DNA from: Saccharicrinis sp050296935
GTDB lineage: Bacteria > Bacteroidota > Bacteroidia > Bacteroidales > Marinilabiliaceae
Reading direction: 5' to 3'
NCBI GenBank assembly: GCA_050296935.1
Contig: JBNKRV010000067.1
Span: forward strand, 3,590-67,589
DNA length: 64,000 nt
Part shown: positions 27,161 to 37,346 of the stretch, in pieces
Numbering within the stretch: position 1 is the stretch's first letter
How the letters are laid out: each line of letters begins with the position of its first letter
Translations under genes and position numbers: made by a program
The notes under the pieces: generated by a model
Seen by the model: the letters and a program-made list of their open reading frames with translations, nothing else
The model's database searches: none
Told to the model about the DNA's origin: nothing

Positions 27161-28333
27161 CTATTTAATTTCCATTTCAAATTGTTTTAGCTTAACAAAT
27201 GCTTTTAACAGTGGTTTACGAAATCTATAACGTGCATTTTTTTGTCTGCCTAGTTTTGTGAGAATTTCTGCACGTTCTCTTTTGCAAAGCATTCCCAGAT
27301 TGTAGTTGATTGATTCTGCTTTGTGCTCACCTCCAGTAATTGAGTTGTATTCTTTAAGTACTTCGTTGGATCCAAAAGAATTTTCAAAATCTGTATTTGC
27401 CATAGCACAAGCTAATAAAACATCAGCAAACTGGTTTTTCCCAGAAGCGCTGCTTGTTGCTTTTTGGTAGGCGTTACGGATACTGTAATCCGAAGTGTTG
27501 ATACTTTTGATTACTGCTGAATTAAAATGGCTTATGTCAATTTTAACCTTTTCTTCCTCAATAGCCTCATATGCAGAATGTTTACAAAGTAAATGTAAAT
27601 AATTGGGGAAGCCGCTAGACAATTCAATAATCTTGTCAATAATTTCTTCATTTGTTTTTAATCCAACAAGGTTCAGGTTGTATTTAATTAACTCATTGGC
27701 TTCGTTATCAGGCATTAAGGGTAATTCAATTTGCCTGATACACCTTTCAATGGAATGATGTTCGCCTATTAATTTATCAACACTTTGAGCAATTCCAACA
27801 ATTAAAAGCGAAATATATGGCAGATTATCTGACAGGAGTTTAATCATGTCGGCCATTTGAGTTTTGGTTTCGCTGCTTTTGATGCTGTCAAATTCATCAA
27901 AAATAAAAAGAATACTTTCGTCAAGAGCTGTCAGGATATTTTCAATTGCTGTTGGAGTCAATTCAATATCTTCAGGATAATAGGCCGGAACGATTTCAGG
28001 TTTTTCAGATGGTTTATAGCCAATTTCAGAAACAGGGTTAACCAAAACAATTTTTCGAAGCGCACGGTCCCAAATGCTTTTAAAATCATCATTTCGATTA
28101 CAGGTTACTTTTATGACCATCAAATCTTCGTAAAAATACCTGCTCATGTTTGCCAGGGAAGTTTTACCAGCGCCCCTTGGTCCATACATCACTGCATGTT
28201 GTCCTTTTTCTAAGATTGCCTGTCTGATTTCTTCCAGCTCATTTTTCCTTCCCGAAAAGAGTTCAATGTTTTCAACAGGTGATGATGGTGTAAATATTTC
28301 GTTTATTAATCGAAGCTTTTCTTCCTTGTTCAT
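27161..28333 (-). CDS. AAA / STAND-like ATPase (Orc1-Cdc6-like fold)
   Basis: This is a 390-residue cytoplasmic ATPase. It has Walker A GPRGAGKTS (about 50-58), Walker B ILFIFDEFDS (about 142-151), a sensor-like LLIVGIAQS segment, and a C-terminal helical and winged-helix-like region ending in FRKPLLKAFVKLKQ. The layout matches ATP-binding proteins of the Cdc6/STAND type, which often act as molecular switches in signalling or defence. It is transcribed divergently from the TPR-CHAT gene with only 65 bp between the starts, so the two may share regulation. A -7-like TAAATTTG lies 20 bp upstream. The CHAT partner is predicted to be exported, which weakens a direct physical partnership. Confidence 0.8.
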   Translation of the reverse strand: MNKEEKLRLINEIFTPSSPVENIELFSGRKNELEEIRQAILEKGQHAVMYGPRGAGKTSLANMSRYFYEDLMVIKVTCNRNDDFKSIWDRALRKIVLVNPVSEIGYKPSEKPEIVPAYYPEDIELTPTAIENILTALDESILFIFDEFDSIKSSETKTQMADMIKLLSDNLPYISLLIVGIAQSVDKLIGEHHSIERCIRQIELPLMPDNEANELIKYNLNLVGLKTNEEIIDKIIELSSGFPNYLHLLCKHSAYEAIEEEKVKIDISHFNSAVIKSINTSDYSIRNAYQKATSSASGKNQFADVLLACAMANTDFENSFGSNEVLKEYNSITGGEHKAESINYNLGMLCKRERAEILTKLGRQKNARYRFRKPLLKAFVKLKQFEMEIK

Positions 28334-28353
28334 TTTTATTATCTTTAATTACG

Positions 28354-28361
28354 CAAATTTA
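28354..28361 (-). promoter_or_regulatory. Possible -7 box for the AAA ATPase operon
   Basis: TAAATTTG on the minus strand fits TAnnTTTG and lies about 20 bp before the ATG at 28333. No clear -33 element was seen. The same 65-bp gap must also hold the promoter or leader of the divergent TPR-CHAT gene. Confidence 0.35.
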
Positions 28362-28398
28362 AAAAAATACGAAGTATTCCATAATTTAATTATACGTC

Positions 28399-31300
28399 AT
28401 GAAGTTACATAAGCTTTTATTGGTTGTGTCTTGTTTATTTGTGGTAACTGTTTCCTGGTCACAAACTTATGAGGAAGATACTGATTTGGCTTCAAAATAT
28501 TACGCCAAGGGAATTGAACTAAAAAATAAATTTGATTTAGACAGTGCTGAATTTTATTTAAATAGTGCTGCCGTACTTTTCAAAAAACACGAGGTTTGGG
28601 AAAACTACCTGATCGTGAGCAACGAGGCGGGAACCATTTTCCTGGCAAGAGGGAAAGTGCAGGAAGCTATCGATTTTTACAATGTACAGATTAATCTGGC
28701 GGTTGAAAAGTTTGGTGAATCGAATGAGTATTTAGCAAACCTGTATAATAATATGGGGCGTGCTTATTTTTATAAAGGGGATGTTTCGGCTGCACTTGAT
28801 CTTTATGATAAAGCCTTGGCTATTAGGATATCGCTGGGAGATCAGGAAAGTGTTTTTGCATCTAACTTGTTCAATGATATGGGAAATGCTTACACTGAAC
28901 AAGGTGAATTTGATTTGGCGCTTGATTACTATCAAAAAGCATTGGAGATTAGAAAGAAGATTTTAGGTGAAATGCATCCTGAAACAGCTTTATCATATAA
29001 CAACATTGGAATAATATGGAAAGAAAAGGCACAGTATGATAAAGCAATTGAATATCATCAAAAAGCCATTGAAATTCAGAAAAAAATATTTGGTGATGAT
29101 TATCCAGAACTCGCCAATTATTACCAGGGGATTGGTAATGCTTATAAAGACAAAATGGAGCTTGATCAGGCTATGGAATATTATCAGAAGGCTTATTCTA
29201 TAAGGAAAAAGGCTTATTCTGAAAATCATCCATTAGTTGCTAAAGATATTATCAATATTGCAACTATTTATTCAGAAAAAGGTGATTTTGATAATGCAAT
29301 GAGTTATTTTCAGAATGCTCTTAGGATTCAAAAACAGACTTTAGGAGAAGGACACCCTGACATGGCCATCACTTACAATAATCTGGGAAACATCTATGAA
29401 AAAGATGGACAACATGACTTGGCATTAGCATTTTATTTAAATGCATTAGACATTAAAAAGGCTGTTGTTGGTGAAATGCATCCAGAAATCGCTGATTATT
29501 ATACAAATATCGGAAATATTTATGCAGCAAAGGGTGATAATGAACAAGCTCTGGATTATCATAGAAAAGCACTGGATATAAAAATACAATTTTATGGGCA
29601 GAAGCATCCTGCTGTAGTTTTGCCTTACCTGAATATTGCGCAGATTTATTATAAAGAACAAGAATATTCTGAGGCTTTAAATTATTATCAGAGAAGCCTT
29701 TCTTCGAATGTCAAAAACTTTAATCCTGAGGCAACTAATACGTTTGCCAATCCTATTATTGCAGATTATTACAATGCACAGAATTTATTGAGTTCGCTTA
29801 GGGGGAAAGCAAAAGCTTTGGTAGGAAAATACAAGCAGGGCGGAGTTGAACAGGATTTAATGACTGCTTATGCATGTTATGTTAAGTGCGATACTATTAT
29901 TGGTATAATCCGAAAAACAAGTACATCTAAAACGGATAAGATTGAGTTTGGGAAAGTCTCATCTAAAATATACGATGAAGCAATTGATGTATGCTTTAAG
30001 CTCGATCAACTACAAAAAAATATCCTGGGAAGTAAGTATTTAAAGCAGGCGTTCTATTTTTCCGAAAAAAATAAAGCTGGAGTATTGCTGGAGGCTTTAG
30101 CCAGTTCTGAAGCTAAAAAGTTTGCAGGAATTCCCGATGACTTGCTGGAAGAAGAAAGAAATCTGAAAAACCAGATAGCTGCGCTTGAAACTAAATTAGC
30201 AGAAACCTACGACGAAAAGTCAGAAGGGACAATCAGAGATGAATTATTTAAGCTGAATCGCAAATATGATAAGCTGATTGCTGATTTTGAAAAGAATTAT
30301 CCAGAGTACCATGAAATGAAATATAATAATGAGTCACTTTCTGTGGAACAATTACAGTCAGTGCTTGATAATGAAACAGCCGTCAGGGAGTATTTTGTCG
30401 GAGATAGTTTGATAAGCATTTTTACCATTACTAAGGATAAAATAATGATGGAAAAATCAGTTCCTGATGATGCTTTTGATTTACAGATATTTAGTTTTAG
30501 AAAAGCCATTACTTCGAACAGTTTAAGTGATGTAAAACAATATGTGAAGGATGCTTATAAGTATTATAACCTCTTGTTTCCGACTGCTTTACCTGAGAAT
30601 ATAGTACGGCTGGTCGTTATTCCTGATGGGAATCTTGGTTTAATTCCTTTTGAAGCTTTATTGACGGAAGCTTATAGTGGGAAATATGAGCAGTTTCACA
30701 AATATCCTTACTTAATAAAAAAGTATGAAATCAGCTATAATTATTCGGCCAGATTGTTTTATAAAGAATCAAAAGCCAGTGTCCCTGTTGAAAATACTGG
30801 AAGTTGGTTGGGATATGCTCCTGTATTTAATAATGTTAGTAATTTGATGATTAATGAAAATTACATTTCTCCGTTACCTGCAACTGAGGATGAGGTCAAT
30901 ACTATAAAAAAGGAGTTTGAAGCTAAAAACCATGTGGTGGAAGCTAAGTTTTTTGATGATGCAAGTGAAACTTATTTAAAGTCAAAGGAGGTGAAAAAGT
31001 TTAAGTATTTGCATATTGCAACACATGGTTTTGTGAATTCAGAAAAACCTGAACTTTCGGGAATAATTTTGTCTCAGAAGAAATCAGATGGTAATGATGG
31101 TGTCCTGTATACAGGTGAAATTTATAATATGGAACTTAATTCTGATTTAGTTGTGTTGTCTGCTTGTGAAACTGGTCTTGGAAAGGTTTCAAAAGGGGAG
31201 GGGATAATCGGTCTTTCGAGGGCATTGTTGTATGCTGGAACTAACAATATTATTGTTTCGCTTTGGAAAGTTGCTGATGAATCAACATCGGAGTTAATGA

Positions 31301-31449
31301 TTGATTTTTACGCTCATTTATTAAGTAATGAAGTGTTAGCTAAGTCAGTATACGCCAATTCATTACATGCTTCTAAGTTAAACATGATCAATGGTAAGAA
31401 GTTTAGCCACCCATTTTTCTGGTCGCCGTTTATTTTGGTGGGACAGTAA
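28399..31449 (+). CDS. Secreted TPR-CHAT protein (caspase-like peptidase)
   Basis: This is a 1016-residue protein. A signal peptide (..VTVSWSQ) is followed by about nine to ten TPRs (about 30-430, e.g. ALDYYQKALEIRKKILGEMHPETA), a helical linker (480-640) and a C-terminal CHAT domain (about 720-1016). The caspase-like dyad is intact: His about 876 in LHIATHGF and Cys about 923 in LSACETG. CHAT proteases cleave partner proteins when their TPR sensor is engaged, as in the TPR-CHAT/gRAMP system; here the signal peptide places it in the envelope instead. Neighbours are a divergent AAA ATPase and a convergent subtilisin. A 15-bp hairpin follows the stop. Confidence 0.9.
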   Translation: MKLHKLLLVVSCLFVVTVSWSQTYEEDTDLASKYYAKGIELKNKFDLDSAEFYLNSAAVLFKKHEVWENYLIVSNEAGTIFLARGKVQEAIDFYNVQINLAVEKFGESNEYLANLYNNMGRAYFYKGDVSAALDLYDKALAIRISLGDQESVFASNLFNDMGNAYTEQGEFDLALDYYQKALEIRKKILGEMHPETALSYNNIGIIWKEKAQYDKAIEYHQKAIEIQKKIFGDDYPELANYYQGIGNAYKDKMELDQAMEYYQKAYSIRKKAYSENHPLVAKDIINIATIYSEKGDFDNAMSYFQNALRIQKQTLGEGHPDMAITYNNLGNIYEKDGQHDLALAFYLNALDIKKAVVGEMHPEIADYYTNIGNIYAAKGDNEQALDYHRKALDIKIQFYGQKHPAVVLPYLNIAQIYYKEQEYSEALNYYQRSLSSNVKNFNPEATNTFANPIIADYYNAQNLLSSLRGKAKALVGKYKQGGVEQDLMTAYACYVKCDTIIGIIRKTSTSKTDKIEFGKVSSKIYDEAIDVCFKLDQLQKNILGSKYLKQAFYFSEKNKAGVLLEALASSEAKKFAGIPDDLLEEERNLKNQIAALETKLAETYDEKSEGTIRDELFKLNRKYDKLIADFEKNYPEYHEMKYNNESLSVEQLQSVLDNETAVREYFVGDSLISIFTITKDKIMMEKSVPDDAFDLQIFSFRKAITSNSLSDVKQYVKDAYKYYNLLFPTALPENIVRLVVIPDGNLGLIPFEALLTEAYSGKYEQFHKYPYLIKKYEISYNYSARLFYKESKASVPVENTGSWLGYAPVFNNVSNLMINENYISPLPATEDEVNTIKKEFEAKNHVVEAKFFDDASETYLKSKEVKKFKYLHIATHGFVNSEKPELSGIILSQKKSDGNDGVLYTGEIYNMELNSDLVVLSACETGLGKVSKGEGIIGLSRALLYAGTNNIIVSLWKVADESTSELMIDFYAHLLSNEVLAKSVYANSLHASKLNMINGKKFSHPFFWSPFILVGQ

Positions 31450-31494
31450 TTTAGAAATTGGTGCATTTGTATATTGGAAATTAGAGCCTTGAAA

Positions 31495-31529
31495 TTAGTT
31501 ACTGCTTGCCACAAGCAAGCAGTAACTAA
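31495..31529. terminator. Bidirectional hairpin between convergent genes
   Basis: TTAGTTACTGCTTGC and its complement form perfect 15-bp arms around CACAA, 46 bp after the TPR-CHAT stop and before the 3' end of the convergent subtilisin gene. It lacks a strong T-run but is well placed to end transcription from both sides. Confidence 0.5.
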
Positions 31530-31637
31530 TGGTTTGTTCCCAAATAAAGTGCGAATACTCGCGTGCTACCATTTTTTTTTGAGTTTTTCCTCTGAGAGTC
31601 CCTGTGGTTCTCCAGGTATCTCTGTTTAATAACCATT

Positions 31638-33317
31638 TTAAAACTTTACAACTTTTTGTTGCAAAACAATATTATTTGTAGTGAGCCTTAACAGATAAAG
31701 GCCACTACTTAAATCATTAAACTGCTCGTAGGTGGTTATTTTATAGTTGTTTTTTACTTCTTGTTGAAAGTCATCAATCATCTTGTGTCCCTTCAAATCA
31801 AACATTTCAATTCGTATATTGTAAGGAATCCCAATTTGCTGACTTAAAAACTCAACATGTAATTCATCTTTAAAAGGGTTTGGAAATACTCTCATGGAAC
31901 CACTTTTTTGTGTATCAATGGCACCAGAAGAATTTAAATAAATATGTGCTGCATAAATATCGGGAATACCAAATCCTAAACTGGTATCTGGTGCACTAAA
32001 CTGGCTCGAACTTCTTTTAATAATGTCGATAACCTGCATGTTTGTCAGCTCAGGATGTGCCTGCCATAAACAAGCGACCAGGCCGGCCATTGTTGGTGAA
32101 GAAAAGGATGTGCCGCTTGATGTTGAGACACTTCCATCTGTTCCTGAAACAATTGATGGTAAGCCAATTGCACATACATCAGGTTTTATTCTTTGATCTG
32201 AGGTTGGGCCATAAGAACTGAAATAAGCTCTTCTTCCATCCTGCATAATTGCTCCAACAGTTAAAATACTATCTGCATCAGCAGGAGCTGAGATGTATTT
32301 CCATTGACCAATACCTTCGTTTCCTGCACTTGTAACCACTAAAATCCCTTTACTGGCTGCAATATCCGCTGCGCGGGTAATAATAGTTGTGTTTCCGTCT
32401 AGGTCAGCATAAGTATGACTTGTCGATGCATCATCAAAATCGCTGTAACCCAGTGAGCTGTTGATGATGTCGGCACCCACACTGTCAGCAAACTCAGCAG
32501 CCACTACCCAATTATGTTCTTCGATAATGTATTCCGTTGCAGCCTGTTCTGAACGTAATAGCCAATAAGATGCTTTTGGAGCGGTCCCTAATAATTGCCC
32601 TGGGATATTTCCTGCCATGGTTGAAAGCACTTTCATTCCATGACTATCGGCATCGTAAACCTGCCTGTCTCCATCTACAAAATCACGTACTCCAAGTATT
32701 TGGTTATTAGCCCGTAAACTGTCAAATGCCGGGAGTTGATCCACTTTGTAAAAACCAGCATCTAAAATGGCAATTTGCATACCCTGTCCCTGGTAACCTT
32801 CCTTGTGCATCAAGTGGCCGTTGTGTATCTGTATTTGTTTAAATGATGTTCCATAAATTTCAAAATAACTTGAATCAAACTCTTCAGTACCTAATTGCTT
32901 AACCTGTTTTTTTTTCGATAAGCTCATTTTCAATACATTAGATTTAACCTTGTCCAATCCTACAGAGCGAACAAATGACAATCGATCCAGGGTGTCAATA
33001 AGTGCTGTGTCGGTTGAGAAAACACTCACTGAGTTCATCCATTTTGAAACGTTCACTATTTTTAGTCCAAGCGATTTCAAACTATCAATATAGAATTTGC
33101 TTGCCGGTAAATCAATTTCTGTGATGGAGATTCCTGCTTTGGCTCTTCGTGATAGTGCCCTTTGAGAAAGAAACTCTTCAGGTTTATCGATTGTATAATT
33201 TGAATGCTTTTTATCTGTTAAGTTTACCAAATAATGTTTTGGTGATATTTGAGCAGTAACATTGCTGGAAAATGTAACCATTGCCATTGCAGCTATGAGT
33301 AGACGGAATTTTATCAT
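31638..33317 (-). CDS. Subtilisin-family (S8) serine protease with T9SS tail
   Basis: This is a 559-residue secreted protease. A signal peptide (..NVTAQ) precedes a prodomain-like segment (about 25-150) and the S8 catalytic domain (about 170-470). The triad is visible: Asp about 184 in IAILDAGF, His about 225 in DADSHGMKV, and Ser about 404 in GTSFSSPTMAGL; the oxyanion Asn is in TSAGNEG. The C-terminus (about 480-559: MRVFPNPFKDELHVEF, SGLYLLRLTT) is a T9SS type A sorting domain. It should act at or beyond the cell surface. It converges with the TPR-CHAT gene. Confidence 0.93.
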   Translation of the reverse strand: MIKFRLLIAAMAMVTFSSNVTAQISPKHYLVNLTDKKHSNYTIDKPEEFLSQRALSRRAKAGISITEIDLPASKFYIDSLKSLGLKIVNVSKWMNSVSVFSTDTALIDTLDRLSFVRSVGLDKVKSNVLKMSLSKKKQVKQLGTEEFDSSYFEIYGTSFKQIQIHNGHLMHKEGYQGQGMQIAILDAGFYKVDQLPAFDSLRANNQILGVRDFVDGDRQVYDADSHGMKVLSTMAGNIPGQLLGTAPKASYWLLRSEQAATEYIIEEHNWVVAAEFADSVGADIINSSLGYSDFDDASTSHTYADLDGNTTIITRAADIAASKGILVVTSAGNEGIGQWKYISAPADADSILTVGAIMQDGRRAYFSSYGPTSDQRIKPDVCAIGLPSIVSGTDGSVSTSSGTSFSSPTMAGLVACLWQAHPELTNMQVIDIIKRSSSQFSAPDTSLGFGIPDIYAAHIYLNSSGAIDTQKSGSMRVFPNPFKDELHVEFLSQQIGIPYNIRIEMFDLKGHKMIDDFQQEVKNNYKITTYEQFNDLSSGLYLLRLTTNNIVLQQKVVKF

Positions 33318-33585
33318 TTCTAGAAAGTTTATTTTAATCTTAACGTTGACTTATTTTCAATAAGTATGTAAGATTAGTAAAATAATTGGATATTAGCAAA
33401 GTGATGTTTGTATTTTATTCCATGCAATTTAGGCTTCTATTCATTCACATTTAACTTTTCTTATCAACAGTTTGCTGGTTCACTGGTGTTGTGTTAACCA
33501 GTATTTGTTAAGTTTTTTTTGCAAATTTAAAAGATATTTAATTGACTATTAATACTTTAATAAATATAAACCTGGCAAGTGCACC

Positions 33586-33733
33586 GGGGCTGTATCAAAA
33601 CTAGTTTTGCCATAAATTTTTCTTTCAATCTTGCATCAATCCAATCAACCTGCTTTCAATCTTGTTGAAATACGCTCTTTTGTTGTTGAAATGAAAGTAA
33701 AATTGCATTGAATTAGACTTTTGATACAGCCCC
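33586..33733. mobile_element. MITE-like element 2
   Basis: This is a 148-bp element with ends GGGGCTGTATCAAAA / TTTTGATACAGCCCC, a subterminal palindrome AAAACTAGTTTT and the shared interior CTTTCAATCTTGCATC. Its flanks (CAAGTGCACC before, AATTACCAGGAATATC after) are shared with copy 4, so the duplicated unit is larger than the terminal repeats. Confidence 0.75.
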
Positions 33734-34112
33734 AATTACCAGGAATATCATACTTGACTTAATACTAGTTATCCCATCCTCTTTTAGGTTTGTCTAATTT
33801 TACTTAAAACTAACCATATTTTTGTTTTGTAAAACTAAAGGACATACTCAGTATAAATAATAGAACATGTAATGCTCATTCTTTACTCTGGTGTATCTCT
33901 CAGGTTCTTTGTGCAATCCGGTGTAATAATTTTTGCCACCAAACGCAAAACGTAAAAGGCCCCACATCTAAACACATAACCTTTTAGCTATTTGCAAATT
34001 CGAGTAATTATAAAAAAATCTAAACCTCAAATAAATATAAATCTAAAAGATTGAAGTTGGAAGAAATAGTAACAGAATTCTATTCTTCAAGCTTCGTGCT
34101 TCTAGCTTCTCA
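33734..34112. other. Intergenic, no gene seen
   Basis: This AT-rich stretch lies between MITE 2 and the 3' end of the oxidoreductase gene. It contains CTCTGGTGTATCTCTCAGGTTC, a word related to the CTCTGTGTA repeats inside MITE 1, and a TTCAAGCTTCGTGCTTCTAGCTTC-type simple repeat near 34086. No frame, RNA or promoter could be supported. Confidence 0.4.
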
Positions 34113-37100
34113 CTATTTAAATGCCTTCTCTAATAAGCCGTCCCCGCTCATTTTTAATCTGTCGAAATAATCAGGAACCGGCTTGTTCATTAATTTATCA
34201 ACGTACAATTTTGCAAGGTACTGACCAAGCATAAATCCTTGTCCACGTAACCCGATAAATAATCCATGATCTGGATCTAAAATCATTCGTGGCTCTACAT
34301 AATAACCTGCCCAAATTGCCTGGAAACCAACCGATGAAAGTTCTGGTAACCAATCAACAAATACTTCTGATACGATTTCAAGAAAGTCTTTTGAGTTGAT
34401 TTTTAGGTTTTTATCAGTTTCCATTGGCTCAATTGCAGGCGAAGCACAACCAATTATCTGGCCTGTTTCAGCCAATTGCTGACCATAAACAGCTGTAAAT
34501 CCTTTGTAGTTTCTGCGGTCGATGATCATCGGCAAAGGAATTCCGTCAACTCCCATCATTGGCAACCTGCGAGTAATAAACGCCTGGTGTTTTACAGGGA
34601 AAATTCCGGTTTCTAATCCCATTTGCTTTGCAAACTTAGCTCCTTCCGGGCCCAGTGCGTTGATAAATATTTCAGTATGATATTCAATGTATTCTTTATC
34701 ATGATTTTGTACTAGTACTTTGTAAAGGTTTCCATCTTTTTGAGCATCAACCAGCTTACAATCTTCAAGTACTTCGCCACCATTTTTAATACCAATCATT
34801 CGAATCAAATCAACCACTTTGCCAGGTGTTGCCTGCCAGCAGTCTTTTGTTACCAAAGCTGATTTGTATTTGGTCAGATTTTGATTAATGTATGGTGAAA
34901 TGTGTTTAGTAAATTCCTTTGGCTCAATCATGTATGCATTCGACCATGCCATAGAAGCTTCAAGTGCTTTGTACATGGTTTCATCGTGTGCAAAAGTTAC
35001 ATAGTTAATTGAATGGAAATCAATGTTTTGGACCTCTTGTAACTCTTTGAATATCTGGAGGTTTTCACCTGCGATATCAGAAAGTTCAGGTAAACTGAAG
35101 TTCGGACGACCACCTGCAATATTTCTCCAGGACGCACCTCGTCCATAATTAATCAATACTGGTTTTTGTCCTTCTTCTGCCAGGTACCTGAACAATGCAC
35201 TACCACCAATACCTCCACCAGCTACTAATGATTGAACTTTAACCACTTTGGGTCCACCGTTTTTAGTGGCAACAATCACTTTTTCGTTGGTGCCTGTTGG
35301 ATAAGTTTCACCCATTGCAACCTGATTCGATAATGGTCCACGTGGTGTTGCATCTCCAACCAATGAAATTTGGTGTGGACGAAGTGCCTGGTTCAATCTC
35401 TTGATACATCGTTTACCTCGGCATGCTCCCATTCCTAAACGAGTAGTGTGTTTTACTTCATCTACCGAAATAAATTTTCTATCGCCAACCACCTCAAGAA
35501 TTTCGTCCATCTTTACGTCATCGCAATGGCAAACGTAGCTTTCAGATTCTACAGTTTCGTTAAAATCTTTTAATTCAACTGGTTCCGGGTATCTGTCTTT
35601 TGCAATAAACCCACGAACATTCATTAGTTCTACACCTGAAATAGTCAATGATTTAACCCTTGCAACATTTGTTTTGTTAGGTTTTTTCATTACTCTTTCC
35701 ACGATTCCTTCGCCAAGTTTTTTACCATTGTTATCAACAAGGAATACTTCTGCTTTTTCATCAACATGATACTCGATTGGTAAGAATAACCAGTCCTTTT
35801 TCATGCTGTAACCAAAGATGGCCAAGCCTGGACATTGGTAAACGCAATCCATACAACCAACGCACTTTTCAAAATTAATTCTTGGAACTGTGCTGGTTGA
35901 TGTTTTTGTAATAGCTCCGTGAGGGCAGGAGAACTCACATGGGTTGCAGGCAAAACCATATAAACAGTCGATTAAAACGAATGGTTTATCTTGTTGCCTT
36001 TCGGTTGTTGGTTTTGCTGCCTCTTCAATCACCCTTGTTGGATGTTGTTGAGAATCAATGTATTCTTTGGAAGTAACTAAATATTCATCGTAATTGTATG
36101 GCTTTTGCATTTCCTCAAGAATTTCAAAGGCAACCTGCTTGCCGCGAACAACAGCGCTAGTGCCTTCTCCAATTCTGATTGCATCACCGGCACCGTAAAC
36201 ATGACGGCCGAAAATTTCTTTTCCTTTAATTAATAATTGATCATCAGGAACTAAACCTGTACAAATATTAATAGCATCAATCCCTGTAATGATTTTTTCT
36301 TTACCTGGGATTGGTTTAAAGTCCTCGCATTCAGCTACAACTGCTCCGATAATTCCTGTATGATCTTCGTTCGGAATGGCTTTTAGTAAAATGTGAGATA
36401 AGATAATTGGAATTCCTAATCTGCGAACTCGGTTTGCCTGAACAGGGAAGCCGCCTTCATGTGGCAATGCTTCAATAACTGCTTTTACATTTGCACCTGC
36501 CTGCATTAACTGGTAAGATGTAAGGTAACCAATGTTTCCTGCACCTACTGTTAATACATTTTTGCCTAGTAAAGTGAACTCGTTGTTCATCATTTTCTGA
36601 ACTACAGCAGCTGTGTAAACTCCTGGTAGATCATCGTTTTCAAATGGTGGTAAAAATGGAACTGCGCCGGTTGCAATTACAAGATGCTCAGTATCAACGT
36701 AATAAATCTCATCAGTTAGAATGTTCTTAACTGCCAATCTTTTGCCTTCAAGGATATCCCAAACTGTTGAGTTAAGGAAAATTCCATCAAGGCTTTCACC
36801 AGCCAAGGTATTAGCGATGTCAAATCCCCGCATACCACCAAATTTCTTTTCTTTTTCAAAGAAGAAGAACTGGTGTGTTTGCATTAGAAACTGTCCGCCA
36901 ATTTTATCATTATTATCAATAACAATGTTATCAATGCCGTTTTTGTTTAATTCTTCGCGTGTAGCCAAACCTGCAGGACCAGCACCAATAATAGCCACTT
37001 GTGTTTTGTAAACATTTACCGAAGGCTTGCCTTGGTAGGTTGAAACACTTGGGGTGTAATCTTTTGGAACTTCATTGACCTCTTTTATATCATCAACCTT

Positions 37101-37346
37101 GGTGATACAAATACGTTTTAATTGTCCGTCGACCAGCATTTCGCATGCACCACATTTGCCAATTCCGCATTCAAGACTCCTGTTTCTATCCCTTAAACTA
37201 TGGCTATGCACCGGATAACCCGCCTGGTGAAGAGCAGCAGCAATGGTAAAGCCTTTTTCTCCTTCTACTTTATTGCCTTCATACAAAAACTCAACCTTTT
37301 CTTTTTGTTTGATATCTAGTATCGGATGTTCTGTTATCTTATACAT
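34113..37346 (-). CDS. Fused 2Fe-2S / FAD / 4Fe-4S / BFD / DAO oxidoreductase
   Basis: The frame opens at 37511, but the ATG at 37346 (MYKITEHPIL) starts the recognisable domain, giving 1077 residues. In order it has a 2Fe-2S plant-type ferredoxin domain (Cys cluster in CGIGKCGAC, about 58-80) and a pyridine-nucleotide-disulphide FAD domain (AIIGAGPAGLA, about 115). Two 4Fe-4S motifs follow (CNPCEFSCP and CVGCMDCVYQCP, about 465-510), then a BFD-type 2Fe-2S domain (about 602-650) and a D-amino acid oxidase-like FAD domain (SLVAGGGIGGSALF, about 702 to the end). This joins in one chain the parts that are separate subunits in HcnABC, octopine/nopaline oxidase and D-hydroxyproline dehydrogenase complexes. 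Divergent proline dehydrogenase suggests imino acid oxidation; substrate is inference. Confidence 0.88.
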   Translation of the reverse strand: MYKITEHPILDIKQKEKVEFLYEGNKVEGEKGFTIAAALHQAGYPVHSHSLRDRNRSLECGIGKCGACEMLVDGQLKRICITKVDDIKEVNEVPKDYTPSVSTYQGKPSVNVYKTQVAIIGAGPAGLATREELNKNGIDNIVIDNNDKIGGQFLMQTHQFFFFEKEKKFGGMRGFDIANTLAGESLDGIFLNSTVWDILEGKRLAVKNILTDEIYYVDTEHLVIATGAVPFLPPFENDDLPGVYTAAVVQKMMNNEFTLLGKNVLTVGAGNIGYLTSYQLMQAGANVKAVIEALPHEGGFPVQANRVRRLGIPIILSHILLKAIPNEDHTGIIGAVVAECEDFKPIPGKEKIITGIDAINICTGLVPDDQLLIKGKEIFGRHVYGAGDAIRIGEGTSAVVRGKQVAFEILEEMQKPYNYDEYLVTSKEYIDSQQHPTRVIEEAAKPTTERQQDKPFVLIDCLYGFACNPCEFSCPHGAITKTSTSTVPRINFEKCVGCMDCVYQCPGLAIFGYSMKKDWLFLPIEYHVDEKAEVFLVDNNGKKLGEGIVERVMKKPNKTNVARVKSLTISGVELMNVRGFIAKDRYPEPVELKDFNETVESESYVCHCDDVKMDEILEVVGDRKFISVDEVKHTTRLGMGACRGKRCIKRLNQALRPHQISLVGDATPRGPLSNQVAMGETYPTGTNEKVIVATKNGGPKVVKVQSLVAGGGIGGSALFRYLAEEGQKPVLINYGRGASWRNIAGGRPNFSLPELSDIAGENLQIFKELQEVQNIDFHSINYVTFAHDETMYKALEASMAWSNAYMIEPKEFTKHISPYINQNLTKYKSALVTKDCWQATPGKVVDLIRMIGIKNGGEVLEDCKLVDAQKDGNLYKVLVQNHDKEYIEYHTEIFINALGPEGAKFAKQMGLETGIFPVKHQAFITRRLPMMGVDGIPLPMIIDRRNYKGFTAVYGQQLAETGQIIGCASPAIEPMETDKNLKINSKDFLEIVSEVFVDWLPELSSVGFQAIWAGYYVEPRMILDPDHGLFIGLRGQGFMLGQYLAKLYVDKLMNKPVPDYFDRLKMSGDGLLEKAFK

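Noticed and set aside
28399..31449. Type III-E CRISPR-associated TPR-CHAT (Craspase)
   Set aside because: There is no gRAMP/Cas7-11 gene or CRISPR array nearby, and this protein carries a signal peptide.
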